A DNA stretch of 64,000 nucleotides from Hyphomicrobiales bacterium (lineage in GTDB: Bacteria > Pseudomonadota > Alphaproteobacteria > Rhizobiales > Beijerinckiaceae), in contig JAGWTA010000005.1 in assembly GCA_028869185.1 (NCBI GenBank), positions 62,001 to 126,000 on the forward strand, given 5' to 3'. The position numbers were made by a program, and so were the translations under genes. The notes below the pieces were generated by a model. The model searched no databases, was not told the DNA's origin, and was given only the letters and a program-made list of their open reading frames with translations. This document shows, in pieces, positions 49,046-57,751 of the stretch; the stretch's first letter is position 1; the number at the start of each line of letters is the position of its first letter.

Positions 49046-49813
49046 TTAGACGGGCCTCAAAAGAATCATCCCGAAACCGAATGCGCGATGGCGCCCGACG
49101 CCCTGCGCGAGCATATTTGCAAACGCCTGCGGCTCGGCGACTTCGAGAACGCCCGAGAGGGCGACGTCCGGGCCGCCGCCCTTGCGTCCATGCACCGCAA
49201 TCCGTCGCGCGGCGTCGCGCCGCACGAGCGCGGAGCGCCGCCGCCATAGCAGTTTCATGCATGCTTCTTCGGCGCGCGCGCCGCCTGTCGCCAGTCGTTG
49301 TGCAAGCCAGGTCTTGTAGATCGTTTCCGCATCGGCGCGCGGCGCTTGTGCGTCGCTTTCGCGGGCAAGCAGAGAAGCGTGCAACGCCGCGTCGATTTCG
49401 ATGCGTTGGTCGCGTCCCGCGCGTCCTGAGCCGTCGAGCCTGAAACTGCTGCGCACAACGGGCCGCAACCGAACGTCGAACCCCAGCTTCTGACCCGCGC
49501 GAAAAACGTCCGGCATGCGCTTGGCCGCCAGCGTGTCGACGCCGAGCGCGGCGGCGACAGCGGGGTCGGCGTAGAGCGCGGCGCGCTCGGCAAGCGCGGC
49601 GGCGTCGGCGCGCGCATAGGCGAGCAGATGCGCCGCGGCGCGCGGCGGCTCGACCAGGCGCCACGGCTTCGGCGCGAGATCGCCAAAGGCCGCCGTCAGC
49701 AAAGCGTGCCAGAGATAGCCGGAATCTGCGCCGGGCGGCGCGAGACGCTGCGCTGCGCCCCAAGCGTTTGCGCGTCGCAGGTCGGGATTGAGGCGTAGCA
49801 TATAGAGGGTCAC
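49046..49813 (-). CDS. cas6e: CRISPR RNA endoribonuclease Cas6e (CasE)
   Basis: Cas6e cuts the repeat hairpin of pre-crRNA and stays on the crRNA as part of Cascade. The 255-residue protein is a little longer than the E. coli enzyme. A likely catalytic His is in SGYLWHALLTAAF, and the Gly-rich loop GVGRHRAFGFGMILLRPV at the C-terminus binds RNA. GTG 49813 overlaps the cas5e stop (GTGA). It lies two bases before cas1. The palindromic repeat hairpin of this array (CCCCGCACACGCGGGG) is the expected substrate. Confidence 0.94.
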   Translation of the reverse strand: MTLYMLRLNPDLRRANAWGAAQRLAPPGADSGYLWHALLTAAFGDLAPKPWRLVEPPRAAAHLLAYARADAAALAERAALYADPAVAAALGVDTLAAKRMPDVFRAGQKLGFDVRLRPVVRSSFRLDGSGRAGRDQRIEIDAALHASLLARESDAQAPRADAETIYKTWLAQRLATGGARAEEACMKLLWRRRSALVRRDAARRIAVHGRKGGGPDVALSGVLEVAEPQAFANMLAQGVGRHRAFGFGMILLRPV

Positions 49814-50526
49814 GATCGCCCTCCCGACGGCAGGGTGACGATGATGCGCTCCTCGAGACCGGCATGCACGCCGGCGATCCAGTCGCGCCTACCTGTAAGA
49901 TGCTTTATCTCCCGCGCGCCCGCGACTCCCTCCGCCTCTTCCGGCGGAAGGACGAAGCGGCGCGGCGCTTCGGGTCTTTCCTGCGGCGGCGCAGATGCGA
50001 GCGCAGCGAGCATGGTCGGCGCCTCGACGATTTTCATCGCCATCGGACCGGATGGAAGACAGGGCTTGCGGCCGATGAACAGAGGCCGCACAGGTTCGTC
50101 GAGCGCGGCGCGGCAATCGTCGAGCGTCGGCGATTCCTCGGGTGTATCGAGCGTCAATGCGACGGTCAGCGCGGCGTCGGCGCGATACCATCGAAAGCGC
50201 AGATGCGGGCCGGCATAGCTGCCAGCGCCGCCCGCGCGTCCTTCCGGCGTTCCGTGTGTAGTCCAGCCGGAGTCCGATTTCCCGAGTTGCGCCGTCTGGA
50301 AATCCCGCAGTTCCTCGCCCTCGCGATCGATGCGCGCGGCGAAACGAAGCCGATCCTGAAGACGTTGCAGACGCTGCGTCTCCTCGCGGCGAATGCCCAG
50401 CGCGTTGGCGAGCAGGCCGGTCAGCATCGACGCGTCGGGATGATCGCGCGTCGGCCCGTTCTGATCGATCGCCTCACGGCCAAACGCCATCAGCGGCGCC
50501 TCCAGCCGCAACAGAAGGGCGCGCAT
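49810..50526 (-). CDS. cas5e: Cascade subunit Cas5e (CasD)
   Basis: Cas5e caps the 5' handle of crRNA in type I-E Cascade. Its 238 residues show the RAMP-fold front RALLLRLEAPLMAFG and a thumb region with DRLRFAARIDREGEELRDFQ. IGRKPCLPSGPMA and the final VTLPSGGRS are typical. ATG 50526 lies three bases after the cas7e stop, and its own stop overlaps cas6e. It appears complete and lacks any insertion. Confidence 0.94.
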   Translation of the reverse strand: MRALLLRLEAPLMAFGREAIDQNGPTRDHPDASMLTGLLANALGIRREETQRLQRLQDRLRFAARIDREGEELRDFQTAQLGKSDSGWTTHGTPEGRAGGAGSYAGPHLRFRWYRADAALTVALTLDTPEESPTLDDCRAALDEPVRPLFIGRKPCLPSGPMAMKIVEAPTMLAALASAPPQERPEAPRRFVLPPEEAEGVAGAREIKHLTGRRDWIAGVHAGLEERIIVTLPSGGRS

Positions 50527-50529
50527 GAC

Positions 50530-51663
50530 TCAGCTCCCGCTTTTCGCGACAGCGGCATCGCGCGCGAAAACGCCGAGGCCATCGAGGTCCGTGCGCGTTG
50601 CGCCGGACAAATCGGCGCCTTCGATGGAGAGAAAGCGCCGCTCCTCTTTGGCGCCGTAGGCCGCGTCGATCTTACGCAAATGTTCGGCGAGGGCGCGATC
50701 GGCGTCCGCGATCAGCGCCTCGCTTGGCGCGCGAAATGCGTCGGCGAGCGTGCGCGGCTGCCTGCGGCCGGCTTCGACCAGCATCGTCTGCGCCACAGCA
50801 TAGGGCGCCGTCGATCCCTTCTTGGCGCCGGGCGAGACGGTGGCGATGAGGTGGATCAGATGTTCGCAAATCCGGCCGGCCAGAGCGGCGTCGCCGCCGA
50901 CATTGGCGATGAGCGCGGGAATATCGACGACGACATAGCCGTAGAACAATCCCGCCGTCAGTTCGGTGTCGAAAATGCCGCCGGCGCCGGTTTCGCCCGC
51001 TTCCTGCGCGAGATCGTCGACGACGGTGAAATAATCGCTCTCGCTTGCTTCCTCGTGAACGGTGAAGGCATGCGCCACATGAATCGCGGCGTCGGTGTTG
51101 GCCTCCGGATCGGACGTGACCATCCGGCCGAACAAAGCCGCCTCGAGACCGGCCTCCAGAACGCCGTTCTTGCGCAAGGCGGCGAGGTTGCCTTTTTCTT
51201 CCTTGAACAGCTTTTTCATCGCTTCGGCCGCGCCTTTGGCGTCCGTCGCGGTCTTCGCGATTTCAATGCTCTTGCCGGCGAGGTAGGCGATTTCCGGCTC
51301 GCCGAGCAGAAGCGCTTGACGTTTTGACTTGTCTTCGGCTTTGTCGCCATAGAGTTGAATGGCTAGCGCGAGCACGGTCGCGTTGCGAATATCTTCGGAG
51401 CCGGCTTGGGCCTGTTCGAGCGCAGGCAGGATCCGGCGCTCCGGAGTTTCGCGCGAGCGAACGGCCATCTCAAGCCCGATATTTTTCAACGCCCATTCGT
51501 CCTCAACCGTCCGCCAATGGCGTTTCAGGCATTGCGAGGAGACGCGCGTGCGCACGACGCCGCCGAACGGCAGGCGTTTGGCGAGTCCGCTGTCGTCGCG
51601 GTTGAGCAGCGTCGCAGGATAGGAGGTGAGCCAATGGATTTGCAGGAAACGCATGTCGGTCAT
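50530..51663 (-). CDS. cas7e: Cascade backbone subunit Cas7e (CasC)
   Basis: Six copies of Cas7e form the crRNA-binding backbone of the type I-E complex. Its 377 residues start MTDMRFLQIHWLTSYPATLL and include NRDDSGLAKRLPFGGVVRTRVSSQCLKRHWR, the classical CasC front, given here in two parts (NRDDSGLAKRLPFGG and RTRVSSQCLKRHWR). GYVVVDIPALIANVGGD and ATVSPGAKKGSTAPYA are also typical. I chose ATG 51663. A TTG at 51675 is in frame. It follows cse2 with a small gap. Confidence 0.95.
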   Translation of the reverse strand: MTDMRFLQIHWLTSYPATLLNRDDSGLAKRLPFGGVVRTRVSSQCLKRHWRTVEDEWALKNIGLEMAVRSRETPERRILPALEQAQAGSEDIRNATVLALAIQLYGDKAEDKSKRQALLLGEPEIAYLAGKSIEIAKTATDAKGAAEAMKKLFKEEKGNLAALRKNGVLEAGLEAALFGRMVTSDPEANTDAAIHVAHAFTVHEEASESDYFTVVDDLAQEAGETGAGGIFDTELTAGLFYGYVVVDIPALIANVGGDAALAGRICEHLIHLIATVSPGAKKGSTAPYAVAQTMLVEAGRRQPRTLADAFRAPSEALIADADRALAEHLRKIDAAYGAKEERRFLSIEGADLSGATRTDLDGLGVFARDAAVAKSGS

Positions 51664-51671
51664 GATCAGCC

Positions 51672-52226
51672 TCAATCAGAGTCTTTGGCGGCAGAGCGGG
51701 TGGCGCGCTGGAAGTCGCGCGCGATTTTCAGGCGGAGGTCGTCGAGCTTGTCGCGCCGGTCGACGCGGCCGCCGAACAGCAGCATGCGTCCGAGTTCGCG
51801 GTAGGGCATCGGCTCGTCCGACAGCGCGATCCGGCGCGCGGCGCGACGCAGGAGATCGTCGAGCGTCGCCCCCTGCGCGTTGAGCAGCATGGCGAGCCGC
51901 ATCTGCGGAAATCCGATGGCGTGCAGAACGGCGCCGAACGGTTTGCTGCCAAGGCCGTCCGGCTTCATCGCCATGATCTGGACGACCCGCGCAAACCGAT
52001 ATGTCATCGTGTCGAGATCGGATCCGCCCGCGAACAGATGGACGGGCGCGGACTGCGCAAGTAGCGCGTGAAAGGCGGGCGCGTGTTCGTTATTGGGACG
52101 CCGCAGCGCGGCGAGCGCACCGGTGTCCTCGTGCGCATGCAGGCGGCGAACGCCGGTTGCAAGCGCGTCCAGCGCGTCGTTGACCGCGTTGGGCGGTCTG
52201 GCTGTTTGCGGATCAGGCGCCGGCAT
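51672..52226 (-). CDS. cse2: Cascade small subunit Cse2 (CasB)
   Basis: Cse2 dimers stabilise the target and non-target DNA strands in type I-E Cascade. The protein is 184 residues and mostly helical, with GALAALRRPNNEHAPAFHALL, FARVVQIMAMKPDGLGSKPFG and LRLKIARDFQRATR. The family is weakly conserved, so the assignment leans on its position between cse1 and cas7e. ATG 52226 overlaps cse1 by 14 bases. Confidence 0.9.
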   Translation of the reverse strand: MPAPDPQTARPPNAVNDALDALATGVRRLHAHEDTGALAALRRPNNEHAPAFHALLAQSAPVHLFAGGSDLDTMTYRFARVVQIMAMKPDGLGSKPFGAVLHAIGFPQMRLAMLLNAQGATLDDLLRRAARRIALSDEPMPYRELGRMLLFGGRVDRRDKLDDLRLKIARDFQRATRSAAKDSD

Positions 52227-53760
52227 CAGCGGCCTCCTTCATCGAGGGAAAAGCTTTGAAAAATGCAGCGGCGAGCGCATCGCGCGCGGCGGCGATCGCG
52301 AACTGGCGGCGCACGCCCGAGCGCGGCGTCGCGAATTCCGAAGCGTCGAGTTGTTGCCTGGCGAGAGTTCGCAACTGCGACAACCACGCTCGGCGCGCCG
52401 TCTCTCGACCGTCGTCGTCCGCCGCTTCGACGCGCTCGAACAAAGCGTCGAAAAAGATGCGATCGACTGCGTGGTCGAAGGCTGCAAGAAACGGCGCGGC
52501 CTTCGCGTCGCTGGCCACGTGACGGAAATTGATCTTGTCAGGCGCGTTCTGGAACAGGACGAGCAGCGCCAGATTCAGAGCGCCGCGACGGACCTGGCCG
52601 GCCTCCTCGACCTGCTCGGCGGCGGCCTTCGCCAGCGCGTCGGAGCCGCCGCCGAGCAGCCGCGCCGCGACCGGCGGCACGGGGATGCGGCGTTCGTGGA
52701 AGCCATCGGTGCCGCCCTGACCGCGCGCAGTTGCGAGAAAATGCAGAGTCACACCGCGCGCACCGTCCTCTCGCCGGACTTTCTGCAACGGAGCGGCTGA
52801 AAAGGCGCACGGATCGAGCAGCTTGGCGACGCGACGATAGTTAAAACCCCCGCCGTCGACCGTGAGAACTTTAGTCGCTTCGTAAGGAGCCCAGGGATCG
52901 CCGGTCTTGCCATTGAGCGTCTTGTCGGCGGCGATGCGCGCCTTGGCGCTGCCGGCGCGACGCGCTGACAGCCGTCCGCTTTCTGCGACCAGGCGAACGC
53001 GTCGGCAGATTTCGATGAAATATGGATCGAGCTTGCCGAGCTGCAATTGCGCGGCGCCGTCCCAGGGCTCCAGCCAGAGCAGCGCCTTGCCGCCTTTCGC
53101 GGGATAGGCGAATTGCGCGGCGTTGGCGTCGTGATCGGCCGCAAGCGCAAGGATGTCGCGCCGCAGGCGCGCGCCCAATCCGCCGGCCGGCGCGGCGCCG
53201 ACCATGGCGCGCGAGGCGAAGCCGCCATTCATGCGCGCAATCCCGTAATTTCCCGCCCCGAGAAAGCCTTCCATCGTCTGCAAGGTCAGCAACGCCAGAA
53301 ACCAGTGTTCCGGCGTCGCCTGCGTCATGCGCGCTGCCTTGAGGTCGTGGTTCTTGGAGGTGACGAGCATGTCGAGACCGTCGGGCGTCGCCTCGGATTC
53401 TTTGAGCACGTCGATGCGGCCTTCCGGAATCGGCGGCTGCAACAGAGCGGGTTTGCGCAGGTCTTCGACGACGAGCGTCCACGGCGCATCGTCGGGCCAT
53501 GCCGGCGTCAGACCGCGCAGTAGCGTCGCCCACTGCGCTTCTTCGACCGGCGCGTCGCTTCGCTCCGCCGCGACAAGCGCGAGCGCGCCGAGTTGCGCGA
53601 GAAAGGCGTGCAGCGGCTGGCGCTGATGCGGCCGAACGGCGAGAAGATCGCGAATCTCGTCGCGCATAGCGGCGGCGAGAAGGGCGGGGAGCGAGAGGCG
53701 CATGACGCTGTCCGCAAATTTAACGGACAGAATCGGCTCGTTGAGAAAGTTGAAGCGCAT
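52213..53760 (-). CDS. cse1: Cascade large subunit Cse1 / Cas8e (CasA)
   Basis: Cse1 (Cas8e) recognises the PAM, recruits Cas3 and licenses R-loop formation. Its 515 residues start with FNFLNEPILSVKFADSVM, typical of the family (FNLL..PWLPV). WPDDAPWTLVVEDLRKPALLQPP, TQATPEHWFLALLTLQTMEGF and LEPWDGAAQLQLGKLDPYF follow. Large-subunit sequences diverge quickly, so PAM specificity cannot be read here. ATG 53760 is preceded by AGGTTGTT. Cas3 lies 101 bases upstream. Confidence 0.94.
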   Translation of the reverse strand: MRFNFLNEPILSVKFADSVMRLSLPALLAAAMRDEIRDLLAVRPHQRQPLHAFLAQLGALALVAAERSDAPVEEAQWATLLRGLTPAWPDDAPWTLVVEDLRKPALLQPPIPEGRIDVLKESEATPDGLDMLVTSKNHDLKAARMTQATPEHWFLALLTLQTMEGFLGAGNYGIARMNGGFASRAMVGAAPAGGLGARLRRDILALAADHDANAAQFAYPAKGGKALLWLEPWDGAAQLQLGKLDPYFIEICRRVRLVAESGRLSARRAGSAKARIAADKTLNGKTGDPWAPYEATKVLTVDGGGFNYRRVAKLLDPCAFSAAPLQKVRREDGARGVTLHFLATARGQGGTDGFHERRIPVPPVAARLLGGGSDALAKAAAEQVEEAGQVRRGALNLALLVLFQNAPDKINFRHVASDAKAAPFLAAFDHAVDRIFFDALFERVEAADDDGRETARRAWLSQLRTLARQQLDASEFATPRSGVRRQFAIAAARDALAAAFFKAFPSMKEAADAGA

Positions 53761-53861
53761 AACAACCTGACGTTACGACGCGTCTGGGAATAGACATGCA
53801 GTATTCGCTCAAACGAATGACGAGTCATCCATTGCAAAGCGCATTCAACAACAAAATCGCT

Positions 53862-56462
53862 TCATACTTTCGATAATCCTGTTGCGTCATATCGAAACTC
53901 GCATTGCTGCACCGAAAATTTCAACCCGGTATCGCGCGCGGCGATCACGAGTGGCGTCAAATCCGCTGACGGATCAATTCCCTTCGCCCAGAAATCGGGA
54001 ATGGAGATTTGGCTAATTGGCGCGCCAAACGGTCCGTGTATGGGCTGCGCAAACACGACAAGCAGGTCGCGCGCGCCGAGGCGCGAGGAAACGGTTTCGT
54101 CGTCGGGAAAGGCGACGTCTGGATCGTCGAAATGCAGATCATAGCGCAAGCGCGCCTGCATCGCCTGCGAGACATAGGCTTGCACCCGGCCATCACTGGT
54201 ATTTGATGCTTCGCGCCATGCCTCCGGCGGCGACAATTCCGCCAGCAGCGACTCTCTTGCTTCCGGATGCGTGGCCGATTCGACCAGCAGTCTGTTCATC
54301 GCGGGGACGACCCAGCGTGGATATGTCAGGATCAAACGGCGCGTCGCCTCCAGCGCCACGAGATCGGGATAAGGAAAGGCGAGCGTGTTTCCGCCGTTTG
54401 AGAAAAATCCCATGCCATGGGCGCCGCGCGCAATCAGCGGCGCGAGATCGGCGGGGGCGAGCACGATCGCCCTCGCGATCTCGAATCCCGCAGGACGCGA
54501 TCTTGTGTGACGATGCAGCCGCCCGATGCGTTGCAGCAGCACGTCGGCCGGACACAGATCGGTGATGAGAAGATCGGCGTCGATGTCGAGACTCTGTTCG
54601 AGCGTCTGCGTCCCGATGACGATCAGACCGCCTTCGCTGCGCGTCTTGCCGAGGGCGCCCTCAACCGCCTCGTCGAGCATTGCGCGGTCCTCGCGCGCAA
54701 AGCGGCCGTGGTGCAACGTCGCGACGCCCCGGCACGAAAACAGCAAGTCGGATCCGCCCTGCGCCTGCACGGCGGCGAACGTTGCGACGGCGTCGCGCCG
54801 AAGGTTGCGCACGACCAGAACCTTGGCGCCATCGCGCGCAGCCGATATCGCGCGGGATGCGGTCGCATTCACATCTGCAATCTTATCGGCGAGCGCGATC
54901 TCGATCTCGCGTTTGCGACCGGCCCCGGAGGACGCAACGGGCGTCGCCGCATCGCTCCAGAGCGCAGGGTAGGGTGCGGCCACAGCGTCGGCGAGGGTCG
55001 GCTCCACGCCCGTCCGCAAGAAATTCGTGCGCGCGACCGATCCGAGTGTCGCCGAAAGAAGCAGCGCGTGACCTCCTGCGCCGGCATGAAAGCGCAGCAG
55101 ATGGTCGAGAAGACGCGCCATATACGCGTCGCTCGCGTGGACCTCGTCGACAACGAGCAGATGCCGTAACAAACAGGCGGCGCGCAGATGCGCGTGCTTC
55201 GTCTTGACGGCGCCAAGCAGCGCCTGATCGATCGTGCCGACCGCAATCGTTCCGGCAAGAAAGCGTTTAGGCCGTTCGGCGGCCCAGCGTTCTGCGATCC
55301 GCGCATCGTTCCGATATTCCGTGACGTCGGGCGCAGGCGACTCAAGTCCTTCGCCATCAGACGCGACTTCACGCGCCATCCCCGGCACAGCGAGCGTCAC
55401 ATGGGGCCGTTGCGCAGGATCGGGCCACAGCCGGGCGACCGCCGCGCAGACGCGCTTGTGCAGACTGACGGCTGCAATGCGCGTCGGCAGCGCGAAATAG
55501 AGTCCGTCGACACTGTGCTGCGCAAACAGTTGCGCAAAACGCCAAAGCGCCGCTTCGGTCTTTCCTGAGCCTGTTTCGGATTCCAGGATAACGATCCGGC
55601 CGGTGATTTCGCCTGCGGCGCTTTGCATCGGGCGGGCGGCGAAGGGCGACAGAATGGAAAATGTGGGCGTCGCGAGCGCCATGCGCGTCGGCGCCGGATC
55701 GAATCCTATCTTCGCCAGCGCGTCGCGCGCACGCGGGCGCGCGAAAGTCATCCGGTCCGGATCGTCGCCGTCTTTCCGAAAAGGAAACAGCGTGACGTCT
55801 GATCCAAGCCAGTCTGCAAATGTCAGAAGGCCAAGAAATGCGTGCCAGAAGGCGGGCGACGCCGGAAGTTTTTCGCCGCCGACGGCGAAGGCTGGACGAA
55901 ACCACTTGCGAACCGCCGCGCCAAGAGGCGTCAACGCCTGGATGGGATCATAAGTCGCGGTTGCTCGCCAACGCAGTGCGACTTCGCGATCTGAGCTTTT
56001 TACGAGCGGCCGGCCGTGGTGTGCGAGCGCCGCCAGAATCGGGTCGCATGTTTCGCTCCATTCGGAAAGCTCCGTGATTGGGAGGACTTTGGCGAGCGCG
56101 TGGCAGGTGTCGGACGTCAGCCCTGCAAGCGCCTCTCCGCAGTGACCGACAAACGGCGCGGCGGCGTTCCAGCGCGCCTGAAACCCGGCATTGGCCTTGC
56201 CAAAATCATGCAGCGCGGCGATGGCGCTCAACCGCGACGCCCATACCCCCGGCAGTTCGCCTCGCCCGGCCAGCGCGGCTAGGCGCATTGCAGGAACAGT
56301 GCAAGAAATCGCCGCCTCGAAACACGCGGCGACGTCTGCGCTATGATCGACCAGCGAATGCCACGCCGTCACCGCACCCTCGGCGTCTCGCTCGAGTTTA
56401 GCCCACGGCTGCAAGGCCCGTGAATATAATGAGATATTCCTAAGCCTTTCAAAGGAATCCAT
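53862..56462 (-). CDS. cas3: CRISPR-associated nuclease-helicase Cas3 (type I-E)
   Basis: Cas3 is recruited by Cascade to nick and degrade target DNA. Its 866 residues comprise an N-terminal HD nuclease domain (about 30-250) with AWHSLVDHSADV (His 35 and 40) and the HD pair in AALHDFGKAN, then a superfamily-2 helicase. The helicase has Walker A SETGSGKTEAALW (about residue 295), DEVH in LLVVDEVHASDAYM, and motif III LLLSATLG. The C-terminal domain ends LKFSVQQCEFRYD. All key motifs look intact. ATG 56462 was chosen, with only a weak ribosome site. About 100 bases separate it from cse1, and there is room for a second promoter there. Confidence 0.95.
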   Translation of the reverse strand: MDSFERLRNISLYSRALQPWAKLERDAEGAVTAWHSLVDHSADVAACFEAAISCTVPAMRLAALAGRGELPGVWASRLSAIAALHDFGKANAGFQARWNAAAPFVGHCGEALAGLTSDTCHALAKVLPITELSEWSETCDPILAALAHHGRPLVKSSDREVALRWRATATYDPIQALTPLGAAVRKWFRPAFAVGGEKLPASPAFWHAFLGLLTFADWLGSDVTLFPFRKDGDDPDRMTFARPRARDALAKIGFDPAPTRMALATPTFSILSPFAARPMQSAAGEITGRIVILESETGSGKTEAALWRFAQLFAQHSVDGLYFALPTRIAAVSLHKRVCAAVARLWPDPAQRPHVTLAVPGMAREVASDGEGLESPAPDVTEYRNDARIAERWAAERPKRFLAGTIAVGTIDQALLGAVKTKHAHLRAACLLRHLLVVDEVHASDAYMARLLDHLLRFHAGAGGHALLLSATLGSVARTNFLRTGVEPTLADAVAAPYPALWSDAATPVASSGAGRKREIEIALADKIADVNATASRAISAARDGAKVLVVRNLRRDAVATFAAVQAQGGSDLLFSCRGVATLHHGRFAREDRAMLDEAVEGALGKTRSEGGLIVIGTQTLEQSLDIDADLLITDLCPADVLLQRIGRLHRHTRSRPAGFEIARAIVLAPADLAPLIARGAHGMGFFSNGGNTLAFPYPDLVALEATRRLILTYPRWVVPAMNRLLVESATHPEARESLLAELSPPEAWREASNTSDGRVQAYVSQAMQARLRYDLHFDDPDVAFPDDETVSSRLGARDLLVVFAQPIHGPFGAPISQISIPDFWAKGIDPSADLTPLVIAARDTGLKFSVQQCEFRYDATGLSKV

Positions 56463-56946
56463 GATCTAGGCCATGCAGGTAAATTTAATCAAACAACTGC
56501 CGTCTTTTACATGTGATCATTTAGCGGCCTGTCAGCCGCGATGCGTACCCGCTTGGTTTGATCTCGACTCTGAGAAGATTGCCGCCGCCCAATATGATGC
56601 GATCCGTGGCAAGGTCGTCAACTTCGCCCGTGACGCCATCGACGAGCAGGAAGCCCGCCGCGCGCAACAACGCCACGCCGCCCAATCTTGCGCCCGACTA
56701 CAGCGGAATTTTGGGCTTCCGATCATCATCGAGATGTAAAAACCTGTCATGATAATCGACGGCCTGAAGTCCCGCCGACCCCGGCATGACGGTTACAGCC
56801 GAAGTCAAAGCCGACCAGCGCTCATCGACTACTTCCTGTCCCCACATCTGCTCCAGCGTTTGGTGCCCGCTTCCATCCCTCGGGCGCCAAGCCAATAACG
56901 CCAAGCGTGGCCGTCATCAGCGAGCGGAAGCTGACTGTCACTGATG

Positions 56947-56961
56947 TTATAATTCTGGTTA
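56947..56961. repeat. 15-base repeat matching the left end of the island
   Basis: TTATAATTCTGGTTA is identical to 46118-46132. Both copies lie about 65-80 bases inside the tRNA-derived direct repeats, in the same orientation. This symmetric placement is typical of sites used by an integrase, but the function is inference. Confidence 0.55.
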
Positions 56962-57027
56962 CACCAGCGGTTTGGTGATAGACGTAATTCGTTAGACTTA
57001 TTTAGATTTCTGACGAAACGGGCCGTT

Positions 57028-57044
57028 TCCCTTCGCCCGCTCCA
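57028..57044. repeat. Probable attR: second copy of the tRNA-Gly 3' end
   Basis: TCCCTTCGCCCGCTCCA here matches 46023-46039 exactly over 17 bases. The preceding base differs (T instead of A), so the match ends at that point. It is the right boundary of the island and stands apart from any tRNA gene. Confidence 0.85.
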
Positions 57045-57072
57045 AAATTCTTAATATAAATCCCGAATTAAG

Positions 57073-57096
57073 AGCGGCCCTTCGGGGCCGTTTTTG
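57073..57096 (+). terminator. Terminator downstream of attR, likely the displaced tRNA-Gly terminator
   Basis: CGGCCC (57075-57080), loop TTCG, GGGCCG (57085-57090), then TTTTT. It lies 30 bases after the attR copy and has no gene directly upstream. It would have followed tRNA-Gly closely before the island inserted. Confidence 0.85.
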
Positions 57097-57322
57097 CTGA
57101 CATTGTCAGTATGGGAAGCGTGCTGCCTGTAGGAGGGCGCGCACTTGGCCCGATTGATGGCTTATGTATACGACCCAAAGACGGCCAAGCTGATGTTTGT
57201 GTCCGCATCAGATCGGCAAATTGGCATAGGATGGACCCCAAGCCTGTAATGTTAATCTGGGCGGGCAACCGTTCGGTCCGACTTCATTTTCTCCAGGCGC
57301 CTCTCCCTCCACTCCCAAGATT

Positions 57323-57628
57323 CTAGCTTGGCAATGTCTCACCCCACGCGCGCAGAGCTTCGATCACCGGCCAGACATCCTTGCCTCGCTCAGTGAGCTT
57401 GTATTCCACCCTGGGCGGTATCTCCGGATAGATCGTACGGTCGACGACGCCCTGCTGTTCGAGTTCACGCAACCGATCGGTCAGGGTCTTCGGACTGACG
57501 CCGTCAAGCACGGCTCGAAGTTCACCGAATCGCCGCGTGCCGCCGAACAGCTCGCGCACGATCAGAAGCGTCCATTTGCCATCAAGAATGCTCACCGCGC
57601 GCTCGATGGGACAACCTTTTTGACCCAT
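57323..57628 (-). CDS. HxlR family transcriptional regulator
   Basis: A 101-residue winged-helix regulator. The N-terminal Cys of the family lies in GCPIERAVSILDGKWTLLIV, followed by the HTH region LFGGTRRFGELRAVLDGVSP and DRLRELEQQGVVDRTIYPEI, then RVEYKLTERG. Related HypR/YodB/QorR proteins use that Cys to sense electrophiles, quinones or disulfide stress and repress a divergent enzyme gene. It is divergent from the membrane protein/quinone-oxidoreductase cluster, which fits that role. The actual signal is inference. Confidence 0.92.
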   Translation of the reverse strand: MGQKGCPIERAVSILDGKWTLLIVRELFGGTRRFGELRAVLDGVSPKTLTDRLRELEQQGVVDRTIYPEIPPRVEYKLTERGKDVWPVIEALRAWGETLPS

Positions 57629-57751
57629 TTTACCTTCGCTGCTCCATTAGTTCATATATGGAAACTATATAATAAAAAAGTGCATACTTCGCAATATAAA
57701 GTTATCTACTTAAATAAACCGGCAGCGGAGCTAACAACAACCGGAGCCCTC
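57629..57751. promoter_or_regulatory. AT-rich divergent promoter region between hxlR and the membrane-protein gene
   Basis: A short intergenic zone that is much richer in A and T than the rest of the window (57640-57725 includes TATATGGAAACTATATAATAAAA). Near-palindromic TATATGGAAACTATATA (57655-57671) could be an HxlR-type operator. The -10 and -35 elements cannot be assigned with confidence. Confidence 0.5.

Larger units (their letters stand above)
46023..57044. mobile_element. Genomic island carrying a type I-E CRISPR-Cas locus, integrated at tRNA-Gly
   Basis: An approximately 11-kb segment bounded by a 17-base direct repeat of the tRNA-Gly 3' end. Inside are a frameshifted integrase-like fragment (left), the CRISPR array, seven cas genes, and a gene-poor right end. 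Directly outside the right repeat lies a hairpin terminator that fits as the original tRNA terminator. No transfer or replication genes are seen, so the element is probably immobile now. Island status is inference from these junctions. Confidence 0.75.
56463..57322. other. Gene-poor right end of the CRISPR island and flank
   Basis: 860 bases without a convincing gene. One short open frame (56473-56739, 88 codons from an ATG) shows FDLDSEKIAAAQYDAIRGKV but no ribosome site and no recognisable family. It may be debris. Two sites lie inside: a 15-base match to the left end (56947-56961) and the tRNA-derived repeat (57028-57044). A terminator follows at 57073. From about 57100 to 57322 I see nothing recognisable. 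Confidence 0.6.

Noticed and set aside
56473-56739. 88-codon open frame after cas3
   Set aside because: No ribosome site, no recognisable family and location in island debris. Kept only as a note in the gap entry.
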